Assembly: GCA_002729295.1 (NCBI GenBank)
Contig: PBTU01000081.1
Coordinates: 1-16,499, forward strand
Direction: 5' to 3'
DNA: 16,499 nt
Origin: Verrucomicrobiales bacterium
GTDB taxonomy: Bacteria; Verrucomicrobiota; Verrucomicrobiia; Verrucomicrobiales; Akkermansiaceae
Shown here: one piece after another, positions 6,822 to 12,881 of the stretch
How positions within the stretch are numbered: position 1 is the first letter of the stretch
How the letters are laid out: each line of letters starts with the position of its first letter
Notes under the pieces: model-generated
Told to the model about the DNA's origin: nothing
The model's database searches: none
Seen by the model: the letters and a program-made list of their open reading frames with translations, nothing else
Translations under genes and position numbers: made by a program

Positions 6822-8068
6822 GTCCTGAACGTATTTTTCAATCTCTGTCCGCAGCAGGACTCATTGCCGGAGCCTGGCTCTACGGTGATTACTGGAAAAA
6901 AATAGGAGCCTCGCAATCAAGTGACGAAAGTATCACCGCGCTAAGAGCCCAAAACTCAGAGCTCACCCTTGAGAATGATGAACTGAAAGGCGGGCTGGCC
7001 CAAGTTCGCTCGATGCTTGCCCAGGGGCCTTTTCCAGTTCCCGAAGATCTCATCGCTTACGTCGAAAAAGACCTAGGAATGGTTTTCCTGAAGGCTCCGA
7101 ATGTAAAGCGTGACTCTCCTGCAACTCTAAGAAATATTGCTGAGAAAAACCTCAAATTCACTCGTGGAGAAAACGGATTGATGTTGGAAAACATCGCCTG
7201 GGAACTTCTTGGATTCATTCCATCCGATCAAAATTTATTAGGCCAATGGATTGCGATTGAGACCGAAGATACCCGAGGGATTTTCGATCTCACAAGTGGT
7301 AAAATTCTCCTCTCCGAATCTTTCGACCCACAAAGTATTCCCGACTCAGCCATTCTGGCACGACTGCTTGCGATGCAGCTGGCCTACCAAAACCATCCCC
7401 AAAAAGAGTGGCCAACCCGCGACTCCTGGCAGGCCTGGCAGGCCACCTTTCTGGGTGCTGCCGAAGCAACCCGACAACGCTATCAACGAAGTCGCTCCGT
7501 GACCGAAGGAGGCGTCACCTGGAAGGATCCCGAACAAGCGCGGGACGACCTTCTCAATCAACTTTCCGCGGCGCTTCAGGGCTTTGCTAATTTCCCCTTC
7601 CTCGACGGACAGGACCACGCCTCGTATCACTACATTGACTCTCGCGAAGCCTATCGTGAAATGTTTCGGGAACCGGCAGAGACAACAGCAGAAATTATCC
7701 ATCCTGAACGCCCTCAGCTTGAGTATGCCAAGATATCCTTCAAAGAAAAGTCTGGCCTTGTCTTGGGAGAAGACAGCATCGGCGAACTCGGATTACGGAT
7801 TTGGCTGGAAGCATTTCTCGGCACACAACCCGCGAGTGATCTGGCCAAAAGCTGGCGGGGTGATCGATACCAACTGATTGAAGAAAATGAAAAACCAATT
7901 CTGATTTGGCACTTGGAAATGGCCACCGCCAAATCCGCCGAGACTTTGGTTGCAGAAGTGCGCCGACTAATTTTCCCCTCGATAAAAGAGACCCAGCCAA
8001 AGCGGAAGATCGAGATCACCTCCCAGGGCTCCCGCGTAACTTTCGCCAATTCTCCACTCAACGAGTGA
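6818..8068 (+). CDS. membrane-anchored protein resembling a metallopeptidase without its HExxH motif
   Basis: The 416-residue protein begins with a weak hydrophobic segment (S-A-A-G-L-I-A-G-A-W-L, 11-21), then a probable coiled coil (about 38-67). The rest resembles a bacterial family that carries a gluzincin-like L-A-H-E-[LY]-T-H-A-L-Q-D motif. The flanking landmarks are present: F-L-G-A-A-E-A-T-R-Q-R-Y (211-222) in place of the E-G-E-A-T helix, F-P-F-L-D-G (259-264), the E-P-A-E-T-T-A-E-I-I-H-P-E stretch (285-297), L-G-E-D-S-I-G-E-L-G-L-R (316-327) and W-R-G-D-R-Y (346-351). At the expected catalytic site, residues 180-193 read L-A-R-L-L-A-M-Q-L-A-Y-Q-N-H, so both zinc histidines and the catalytic Glu are missing. 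The family link comes from remembered patterns, so it is moderate. The gene starts inside the previous stop (ATGA) after a GGAG sequence and overlaps the acylphosphatase start. Confidence 0.75.
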   Translation: MSPERIFQSLSAAGLIAGAWLYGDYWKKIGASQSSDESITALRAQNSELTLENDELKGGLAQVRSMLAQGPFPVPEDLIAYVEKDLGMVFLKAPNVKRDSPATLRNIAEKNLKFTRGENGLMLENIAWELLGFIPSDQNLLGQWIAIETEDTRGIFDLTSGKILLSESFDPQSIPDSAILARLLAMQLAYQNHPQKEWPTRDSWQAWQATFLGAAEATRQRYQRSRSVTEGGVTWKDPEQARDDLLNQLSAALQGFANFPFLDGQDHASYHYIDSREAYREMFREPAETTAEIIHPERPQLEYAKISFKEKSGLVLGEDSIGELGLRIWLEAFLGTQPASDLAKSWRGDRYQLIEENEKPILIWHLEMATAKSAETLVAEVRRLIFPSIKETQPKRKIEITSQGSRVTFANSPLNE

Positions 8069-8340
8069 CAAGTAAAAGAGTCATCTTCCACGGTCGAGTT
8101 CAAGGTGTTGGATTCCGCTACGCCACAAAGCAACTCGCTCTTGGGTTCGATGTTGTCGGCACGGTGAAAAACCTCCCCGACCGCACCGTCCAACTTGAGG
8201 TGATGGGTGACCAAGAGGAGGTTGATGAATTCATTACCGAGATCATCGAGGAATCTGATCTTGCCGGATTCATCAAAGGACACACGGTCTGGGACATTGA
8301 TCCCATGGATAACTGGCGGGGCTTTACTATCTCCCACTGA
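8065..8340 (+). CDS. acyP: acylphosphatase, GTG start
   Basis: A small cytoplasmic enzyme that hydrolyses the carboxyl-phosphate bond of acyl phosphates. At 91 residues it has the usual length. It shows the family signature G-R-V-Q-G-V-G-F-R with catalytic Arg18, and G-T-V-K-N-L with catalytic Asn36; the 18-residue spacing is the standard one. The GTG start shares bases with the stop of the preceding gene (GTGA, 4-bp overlap) and places the signature 10 residues from the N-terminus, as in other acylphosphatases. The upstream ATG at 7906 would add 53 residues lying wholly inside the preceding gene and is rejected. It is the last gene of a three-gene unit. The link to the two envelope proteins before it is not obvious. 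Confidence 0.95.
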   Translation: MTSKRVIFHGRVQGVGFRYATKQLALGFDVVGTVKNLPDRTVQLEVMGDQEEVDEFITEIIEESDLAGFIKGHTVWDIDPMDNWRGFTISH

Positions 8341-8407
8341 GATCACTCCATAAAAAAGCCCAGTGTAAAACCACCAGACCTGATCATTCAGTTGAATTGA
8401 CAGCCGT

Positions 8408-9112
8408 CTACTCGTCCTCGATCATTCCCTTGATCAATTTCTGATCCTCTTCCGAAAGCTTTGAAATTGGGTAAGGGACAATCTTTCCATTCTTCTGCAA
8501 ACGGAAGACGACCTTGTCGACATCAATCTTGGTAACCGCGGCCACCATCTTGACACCCTCGGAATTTGTCCAAGTCCGCTGTTCAATGACATCGCCTAAG
8601 GCAACCAGCCCACCGAGATTTTCTTTGACGACCTTCACATCCCTGAGAGCCTCTCTAACAACGTCCTTGAATTCCTCGCTCGCAGGATGACCTTTGAAGA
8701 TCAGTTTCCCATCAGCCCCAAAGGCCACGGCATGGGGAATCCCGGCAATGGAGACCGGACCTTGCGCTCCTTTGGTCACCGTAAACCCAACATTGTTCTC
8801 TTCGATGATTTTCCCGATGGCTTGTTTACTACTGCCTTGAATTTCGGCGGCGATAATCTTAAGTCCCTTATTACTATATTTTTTATCCATCTCAACTAGA
8901 TGGGGCATGTGGCGTAAGCAGGGCCCTCATCCGATACCCCAATATTCGATGACTACCACTTGGCCTTTCAGCTTTTGGAGCTTGGCCTCCTCACCAAATA
9001 GCGTCTCACCAACGCTCCATTCAGTGAGGTCATGATCCGGCAGGTCATCAGCCTGAGCAAAAATGCACGACAGACCTAATGCGATGATGACCCGCAGAAG
9101 ATTCAAATTCAT
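8408..9112 (-). CDS. exported thioredoxin-like selenoprotein candidate (Sec62, U-G-P-C active site) with SHD1-like tail
   Basis: Read through one in-frame TGA, this is a coherent 234-residue protein. A signal peptide (1-21) ends A-Q-A before D22. The thioredoxin/TlpA-type domain has V-V-V-I-E-Y-W-G-I-G at 52-61, then TGA as codon 62, then G-P-C (Cys65) and M-P-H-L. The cis-Pro loop G-I-P is at 124-126. Residues ~178-228 (R-T-W-T-N-S-E-G to L-S-E-E-D-Q-K-L-I) resemble the SHD1 domain found on secreted PVC proteins. TGA sits exactly at the first active-site cysteine, the usual site of selenocysteine in thioredoxin-fold selenoproteins. Upstream and downstream parts share the frame, with no other stop or frameshift. 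A SECIS-like hairpin follows. The start has A-A-G-A-A-G-G ahead of the ATG; the internal ATG at codon 69 has no such site. It follows the DUF3592 gene by 34 bp, probably one operon. The alternative is a fresh nonsense mutation or a sequencing error. The insertion genes are not in this window. Confidence 0.72.
8887..8929 (-). promoter_or_regulatory. candidate bacterial SECIS element following the in-frame UGA
   Basis: In the mRNA, counting the UGA as 1-3, positions 27-32 (CCAUCU) pair perfectly with 38-43 (AGAUGG) around the five-base loop AGUUG (33-37). The 17-nt hairpin occupies 8887-8903. From memory, bacterial SECIS models ask for a short stem-loop with a G in the first two loop positions, the loop lying about 16-37 nt after the UGA. 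Here G is second, followed by U as in the E. coli fdhF loop, with 29 nt between UGA and loop. The stem is built with CTA, a Leu codon that is uncommon beside CTC in these genes. A 6-bp stem can arise by chance, so this is support, not proof. Confidence 0.6.
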
Positions 9113-9146
9113 AGACCTTCTTTACCGATGCACGACACTATTCCTA

Positions 9147-9662
9147 TCACTCGGTCTTCGAGATTCTCTTTAAGGAGATCATTTTCAAAATCGCCCCCCA
9201 AAACACCCCCAATCCCCCAATCACAAATAGTCCGGGAAACCAAATTGAATACCCGGGAGCCTTTGTCTCATGATCAATCAACGCTTCAGATGGATCCTTC
9301 GGATTGACGAACGCCTCAACCGACTGCCCTGGCTTAAACCGATCGAGCTCTCCGGAAATTTTCGATTGCTCTTTGAAAAAGGGATTCTCCCGGCGCTTCA
9401 ATCGCGTCCCCCGATAAAATTTCCCCTCGTATTGATACTCATACACTAGATCGTGACAAAATTCCTTGGAAACGCTCGGGCCCAATTTGCGCTCCCCGAT
9501 TTTCGACTCAATAATCTCCGCAGCAACTTTCTCCCACGATCGCGTTTCCCGGGCGCTTAGATACCCCTGCCCCAGCCAGACCACGAAAATTCCACCTATG
9601 ATTGCCAGCAAAAGGCCAATGAGAGAGAGGTAAATCAATCCCCCATGTCGATTTTCTTCCAT
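9147..9662 (-). CDS. DUF3592-type membrane protein
   Basis: The 171-residue protein has a transmembrane segment near the N-terminus (about 8-31, L-I-Y-L-S-L-I-G-L-L-L-A-I-I-G-G) and another near the C-terminus (about 143-163). Between them is a soluble beta-rich loop typical of DUF3592: S-W-E-K-V-A-A-E-I-I-E-S-K, then Y-E-Y-Q-Y-E-G-K-F-Y-R-G, then K-P-G-Q-S-V-E-A-F-V-N-P-K-D-P-S-E-A. The function of the family is unknown. The ATG at 9662 is preferred because upstream in-frame starts would add a Cys-rich, unlike-coding stretch reaching into the divergent YqeY-like gene. No clear ribosome-binding site precedes it. It lies 34 bp upstream of the selenoprotein candidate on the same strand and probably shares its transcript; a functional link is possible but unproven. 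Confidence 0.85.
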   Translation of the reverse strand: MEENRHGGLIYLSLIGLLLAIIGGIFVVWLGQGYLSARETRSWEKVAAEIIESKIGERKLGPSVSKEFCHDLVYEYQYEGKFYRGTRLKRRENPFFKEQSKISGELDRFKPGQSVEAFVNPKDPSEALIDHETKAPGYSIWFPGLFVIGGLGVFWGAILKMISLKRISKTE

Positions 9663-9700
9663 GCGCGTTTGGTAACACATTCCACGCTTCCCGCAAGACT

Positions 9701-9712
9701 GGTGCTTGCACC
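9701..9712. promoter_or_regulatory. 12-bp perfect palindrome between divergent genes
   Basis: GGTGCTTGCACC (arms GGTGC and GCACC, 2-bp centre) lies in the 80-bp gap between the DUF3592/selenoprotein unit (minus) and the yqeY-ispD unit (plus). It is placed where a regulator could act on either promoter. No strong promoter boxes were found near it, so the role is speculative. Confidence 0.25.
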
Positions 9713-9742
9713 CGGGCACGATTCCCGCCAGAACCTTTCCCC

Positions 9743-10198
9743 ATGAGCACATTCGCCGCCCAAGTCATGTCCGACCTCAAAGATGCCATGAAGGCCAGGG
9801 ACACCGTCGCCCTGACCACTCTTCGCGCACTCAAGACTGCACTTACCAACGCCGCCATCGAATCCGGAAACAAAGACAACATCGTTTCCGACGCGGATGC
9901 TCTGGCCCTGGTTCGCAAGCAAATCAAACAGCGTAACGACTCGATCGAGCAATTTCAGAGCGCCGGGCGCGCCGAACTCGCGGACAACGAAAAAGCAGAG
10001 ATCGTAGTCCTTGAAAAATACCTCCCTGCCGCATTGAGCGCAGAAGAAGTCAGCGCCATCGTCGCCGATGCCATCAGCGAAACAGGGGCTTCGTCCCGCG
10101 CTGACATGGGTAAGGTTATGAAAATCGTGCAAGAAAAAGTTGCTGGCAAAGCCGATGGCAAAGTGCTCTCGCAAGAAGTCATGAAGCGCCTCTCATGA
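9743..10198 (+). CDS. YqeY / GatB-domain-like protein
   Basis: The 151-residue protein matches the YqeY family, which shares the helical tail domain of the tRNA amidotransferase subunit GatB. Landmarks are L-K-D-A-M-K-A-R-D near 12-20, L-R-A-L-K-T-A near 27-33, K-Q-I-K-Q-R-N-D-S-I near 59-68, the family-typical E-K-Y-L-P-A-A-L-S near 90-98, and G-K-V-M-K-I-V near 122-128, with G-K-A-D-G-K replacing the usual G-R-A-D-G-K. The GatB tail domain binds tRNA; the role of free-standing YqeY is not settled. It is complete in length. The stop overlaps the ispD start (ATGA), so the two genes are translationally coupled. No ribosome-binding site precedes the ATG. Confidence 0.92.
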   Translation: MSTFAAQVMSDLKDAMKARDTVALTTLRALKTALTNAAIESGNKDNIVSDADALALVRKQIKQRNDSIEQFQSAGRAELADNEKAEIVVLEKYLPAALSAEEVSAIVADAISETGASSRADMGKVMKIVQEKVAGKADGKVLSQEVMKRLS

Positions 10199-10836
10199 GC
10201 CGGGCTGCAATCATCGTCGCGTCGGGATCCAGCCGACGGATGGGCTTCGATAAGCTCGCCGCCTTGATCGATGGCAATCCCATCCTCTGGCATAGCGTTC
10301 GCGCTTTTTCCAGCAACTCATCGATCACGCAGGTCGTCGTCGTCACGCCTCCCGAGCGCTTCGAGTGGCTCTCCGATCTTGGAGAGAAACTCCACAGAGT
10401 CGATGGCGGGAAAGAGCGCTCGGACTCCGTCAACGCCGGCCTCGCTGCACTCAATTCGGACATCACCCATGTCGCCATACATGATGGTGCCCGCCCTTTG
10501 GTGTCCCCTCAAAGCATCACTGCGACATTCGAAGCCGCCCAAAAGACCGGAGCCGCCGCCCTCGCCCGACGCGTCACCGAAACACTCAAGCGCTCATCTC
10601 CAGAGGGAGTCACCATCGAGTCAGTCTCCCGGGAAGACCTCTGGATCATGGAGACTCCGCAAATATTCTCCCGCGTCCTCATCAAGCAGGCCTACCAACA
10701 GGTGGCCAGCGGAGACGCACAGATCACCGATGAAGTTTCCGCCCTCCAGCTCCTTGGCCAAGGCACCACGCTCGTTGAAAACATATACCCCAACCCAAAA
10801 ATCACCGTGCAGGCGGATCTCAATGCCCTACGCTAG
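10195..10836 (+). CDS. ispD: 2-C-methyl-D-erythritol 4-phosphate cytidylyltransferase
   Basis: This is the third step of the non-mevalonate (MEP) isoprenoid pathway: CTP and methylerythritol phosphate give CDP-methylerythritol. The 213-residue protein is close to the usual length (about 225). It has a nucleotide-binding N-terminus (I-V-A-S-G-S-S-R-R-M-G, 7-17, with Lys20), G-G-K-E-R-S-D-S-V near 71-79, H-D-G-A-R-P-L-V at 96-103, V-T-E-T-L-K near 127-132, E-T-P-Q-I-F at 153-158, T-D-E-V-S-A near 178-183 and the C-terminal P-K-I-T. The motif usually Q-T-P-Q begins with Glu here, a mild deviation. It overlaps the yqeY-like gene by 4 bp. The polyprenyl synthase at the end of the window uses products of the same pathway but is not in the same operon. 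Confidence 0.95.
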   Translation: MSRAAIIVASGSSRRMGFDKLAALIDGNPILWHSVRAFSSNSSITQVVVVTPPERFEWLSDLGEKLHRVDGGKERSDSVNAGLAALNSDITHVAIHDGARPLVSPQSITATFEAAQKTGAAALARRVTETLKRSSPEGVTIESVSREDLWIMETPQIFSRVLIKQAYQQVASGDAQITDEVSALQLLGQGTTLVENIYPNPKITVQADLNALR

Positions 10837-10874
10837 GAGAGGGATTAGTCTCGCTCCACAGAGCAGCTCTTTTT
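10836..10874 (+). terminator. weak candidate terminator after ispD
   Basis: Directly at the ispD stop, GGAG (10836-10839) pairs with CTCC (10854-10857). After one mismatch the pairing continues inward for four more pairs around a TTAG loop. A second tiny hairpin (AGAG-CAG-CTCT, 10860-10870) runs into five T. Neither alone is strong. The remainder up to 11025 shows no convincing gene; ispD and the HAD gene converge here. Confidence 0.35.
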
Positions 10875-11025
10875 ATAAAAGAACGCCATCCCCTACCCAT
10901 CTATGGCTCATAGGTCATGTCTTCCAAATCGGAACTCGCTCTCACCACGGGCATTCTGACCGCCGAGCTTGGAACAACTATTTTTTCATCTTTAAATTCG
11001 ACAAGTAAAATCCCCCTCTTCCTGA

Positions 11026-11664
11026 CTAGCGAAGACGATTGAGAATTTCTTCAGAATTCCGATAGTCGATGAATCCATCGAGAACCTTTCCTCCGATGCC
11101 AATAAACTGCCATCCAAGATTGGCCGTGGCATTCACATCCCAGACGGCGTCTCCAAAATAGACGATCTCGGAAAATGCCCTCTCGTGCTTCTGCGACGCA
11201 CGGTCCATGGCATGGAGCATGATGTGTTCCCGAACTACTGCATCGGACGAAGTCGCAAGTGGGATTCCCTCAAAATCAATCCCCGCCGTCTCCAACTTAT
11301 AGCGAGCCGATAATTCATTCGCCCCCGTCGCCAAGGCCACCGCAAAGTCCTCCGAATCAACCAAACTCTGGAAAAAATCCACGGCACCCGGAATTTCGGC
11401 AAATGCAGACACGGGATTCTTCTTCAACAATTCGACGATCTTTTCATGCAAGGCCGTCATCTCGGCTCCGTTAATGGGCCGGTCGCGATATCGTTGGGAG
11501 ACTTCCTGAGCGACTCCACTATCTGTGACGAACTGATAATTCTCCCAACAGGTATCAAATTCCTCTACTCCCAACACGACCCGAAGCGCCTCCTCAAAGC
11601 AACGACTATCGACCTCATTGGTCTGGGTCAGGGTCCCGTCGATATCAAAAACAATGAGCTTCAT
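11026..11664 (-). CDS. HAD-superfamily phosphatase (phosphoglycolate phosphatase/beta-phosphoglucomutase-like)
   Basis: The 212-residue protein starts with HAD motif I, V-F-D-I-D-G-T (nucleophile Asp7, acid/base Asp9). A helical C1 cap insertion spans about 15-90. Motif II is the Thr in L-A-T-G-A (113), and motif IV is Y-F-G-D-A-V-W-D (169-176). Members hydrolyse phosphate esters of small molecules; the substrate cannot be told from sequence. The ATG shares bases with the stop of the upstream VWA gene (4-bp overlap), so the two are coupled. No connection of function is evident. Confidence 0.92.
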   Translation of the reverse strand: MKLIVFDIDGTLTQTNEVDSRCFEEALRVVLGVEEFDTCWENYQFVTDSGVAQEVSQRYRDRPINGAEMTALHEKIVELLKKNPVSAFAEIPGAVDFFQSLVDSEDFAVALATGANELSARYKLETAGIDFEGIPLATSSDAVVREHIMLHAMDRASQKHERAFSEIVYFGDAVWDVNATANLGWQFIGIGGKVLDGFIDYRNSEEILNRLR

Positions 11665-12743
11665 TCGTCGTCGTATTGCGAGCCGGTATATTTCTCAGCC
11701 AAACTCCCACGAAGAAGCTTCCCCTCATAAACCATGCTGAATCTTCCACCGGTTGCTTCGGCCACATCCATCAGTCGGGCCGCCCCCGATCCCGGGGTTT
11801 CGAAGGCGATCGTATCGATGGGGATACCACGGGGATTGATCTCTTTCATGTCGGAGATCACCATTCCGGCATCACGACCCAATCCGTCGGAAAGAAGGTA
11901 AACAATGTTTGGGTGGGGACTCGTGCCATGCAGAGCCATCATCATGGGCGGGTACCAGTTGGTTCCGCCATCAATCGGCATCGTGGCAATCTGCTTGGTG
12001 ATAAAACTCTTCGTATTGTCGTTTACAGGATACCATGGCACCGGAGGTGTTTTTAAAAGTCCGTTCCAGCCGTTGATTCCGATATCTTCCTTCTTCGATG
12101 CCAGAGACCAACCACCCGTTGAAAAGAAAACAATCGAGACGGACATGCCATTGGGGAGCGCGTTAATCGATCTGGTAAGCTCCTTCTTCAGTGCGGAAAT
12201 CCTCGTTCCTCCTTTCTCCACCGAGTCATTCATCGACCCCGAGAAATCCACAATATAAACGACATTCTTCCCCGTTCGCCTTCCGCCAAAAAAGGTCGCT
12301 CCACCTCCTCCGTCGCCATCTCCATCACCGGTTCCAAATCCGGTGCCGAATGACTCTTCCAATCCAAATAAAGAATCGGGAGAGGGCATCTCAGGAATGG
12401 GAACGAAAACCGGGGCCGTTTCGGTGGAAGCGATCACCCGGGCCATGGACGCACTCGCTCCCGGCGGCTTGGGCTTGGCATTTTGTGCCAGCTCCCTCAT
12501 TTCAATCTTGGGATCATCTTCTTCCGCCGGAGCATTGTAGGAAACAATCGCCGGAACCTCGTTACTAACAGGGAGCAGAGCTATCACCGCAAGAATTCCG
12601 AGAACGCAGAAAAATCCAATCAAGCCGGTAATGACCGATTGTAAGGTTTCCTTCCGCCGTTGATTGGCAACCGCCTGCCTCACCGCTACTTGGTTCGCGG
12701 CGATATGGCTGTCATCGGCATCAGTGACAAAAATCTCTTTCAT
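11661..12743 (-). CDS. membrane-anchored von Willebrand factor A domain protein
   Basis: The 360-residue protein has a charged cytoplasmic N-terminus (1-35), one transmembrane segment (about 36-58, L-I-G-F-F-C-V-L-G-I-L-A-V-I-A-L-L), a Pro/Glu-rich linker and a Gly/Asp-rich stretch (132-155, G-T-G-D-G-D-G-D-G-G-G-G). A VWA domain follows from about 158, with an intact metal-ion-dependent adhesion site: D-F-S-G-S-M at 166-171, Thr261 in G-G-T-N-W-Y, and Asp in L-L-S-D-G near 283-287. The domain faces outside the cytoplasm and probably binds a protein partner through a divalent metal. Single-pass VWA proteins of this kind, with TonB/ExbD-like short N-termini, are common in PVC bacteria; the partner is unknown. 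It forms an operon with the HAD gene. Confidence 0.9.
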   Translation of the reverse strand: MKEIFVTDADDSHIAANQVAVRQAVANQRRKETLQSVITGLIGFFCVLGILAVIALLPVSNEVPAIVSYNAPAEEDDPKIEMRELAQNAKPKPPGASASMARVIASTETAPVFVPIPEMPSPDSLFGLEESFGTGFGTGDGDGDGGGGATFFGGRRTGKNVVYIVDFSGSMNDSVEKGGTRISALKKELTRSINALPNGMSVSIVFFSTGGWSLASKKEDIGINGWNGLLKTPPVPWYPVNDNTKSFITKQIATMPIDGGTNWYPPMMMALHGTSPHPNIVYLLSDGLGRDAGMVISDMKEINPRGIPIDTIAFETPGSGAARLMDVAEATGGRFSMVYEGKLLRGSLAEKYTGSQYDDE

Positions 12744-12824
12744 GCGGGCTCAAGTAAATTACGCGGGCAAAAGCACCATGACCAGCTGATTTCGCACGGG
12801 GAACCATTCCTTGACCGGAAAAAC

Positions 12825-12857
12825 AAAAAACCCCGCCGGCATCACACCAGACGGGGC
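12825..12857 (-). terminator. intrinsic terminator of the large lipoprotein gene
   Basis: On the minus strand CCCCGTC pairs with GGCGGGG (7 bp including one T-G wobble; outer arms 12852-12856 and 12831-12835). The stem is followed at once by six T (12830-12825) and further T-rich sequence. It lies 25 nt past the stop codon of the lipoprotein gene. The remaining bases up to 12744 must hold the promoter of the VWA gene; only a poor match (TGGTCA, 17 bp, TAATTT) was seen. Confidence 0.88.
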
Positions 12858-12881
12858 TGAGATTGAATCGTAAACGAAACC

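Noticed and set aside
7906..8064. Long N-terminal extension of the acylphosphatase from an ATG at 7906
   Set aside because: It lies entirely inside the preceding gene in another frame, and the acylphosphatase fold begins at the GTG at 8065.
8408..8908. Separate thioredoxin-fragment gene starting at the internal ATG
   Set aside because: It lacks the active-site region and any ribosome-binding site, and is in frame with the upstream fragment across a single TGA. Treated as one gene.
8927..8929. Recoded genetic code (UGA as Trp or Gly) as the explanation of the in-frame TGA
   Set aside because: Other genes in the window end naturally with TGA at overlapping stop/start junctions, and the expected residue at this site is Cys, not Trp or Gly.
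9663..9752. Longer DUF3592 protein starting at 9752
   Set aside because: The extra 30 residues are Cys/Gly-rich and unlike the family, and would overlap the divergent yqeY-like coding region. The start before the first transmembrane segment fits better.
10917..11042. 41-codon plus-strand open frame (M-S-S-K-S-E-L-A-L) in the ispD-HAD gap
   Set aside because: No ribosome-binding site, no recognisable family, and it overlaps the end of the HAD gene on the other strand. Probably chance.
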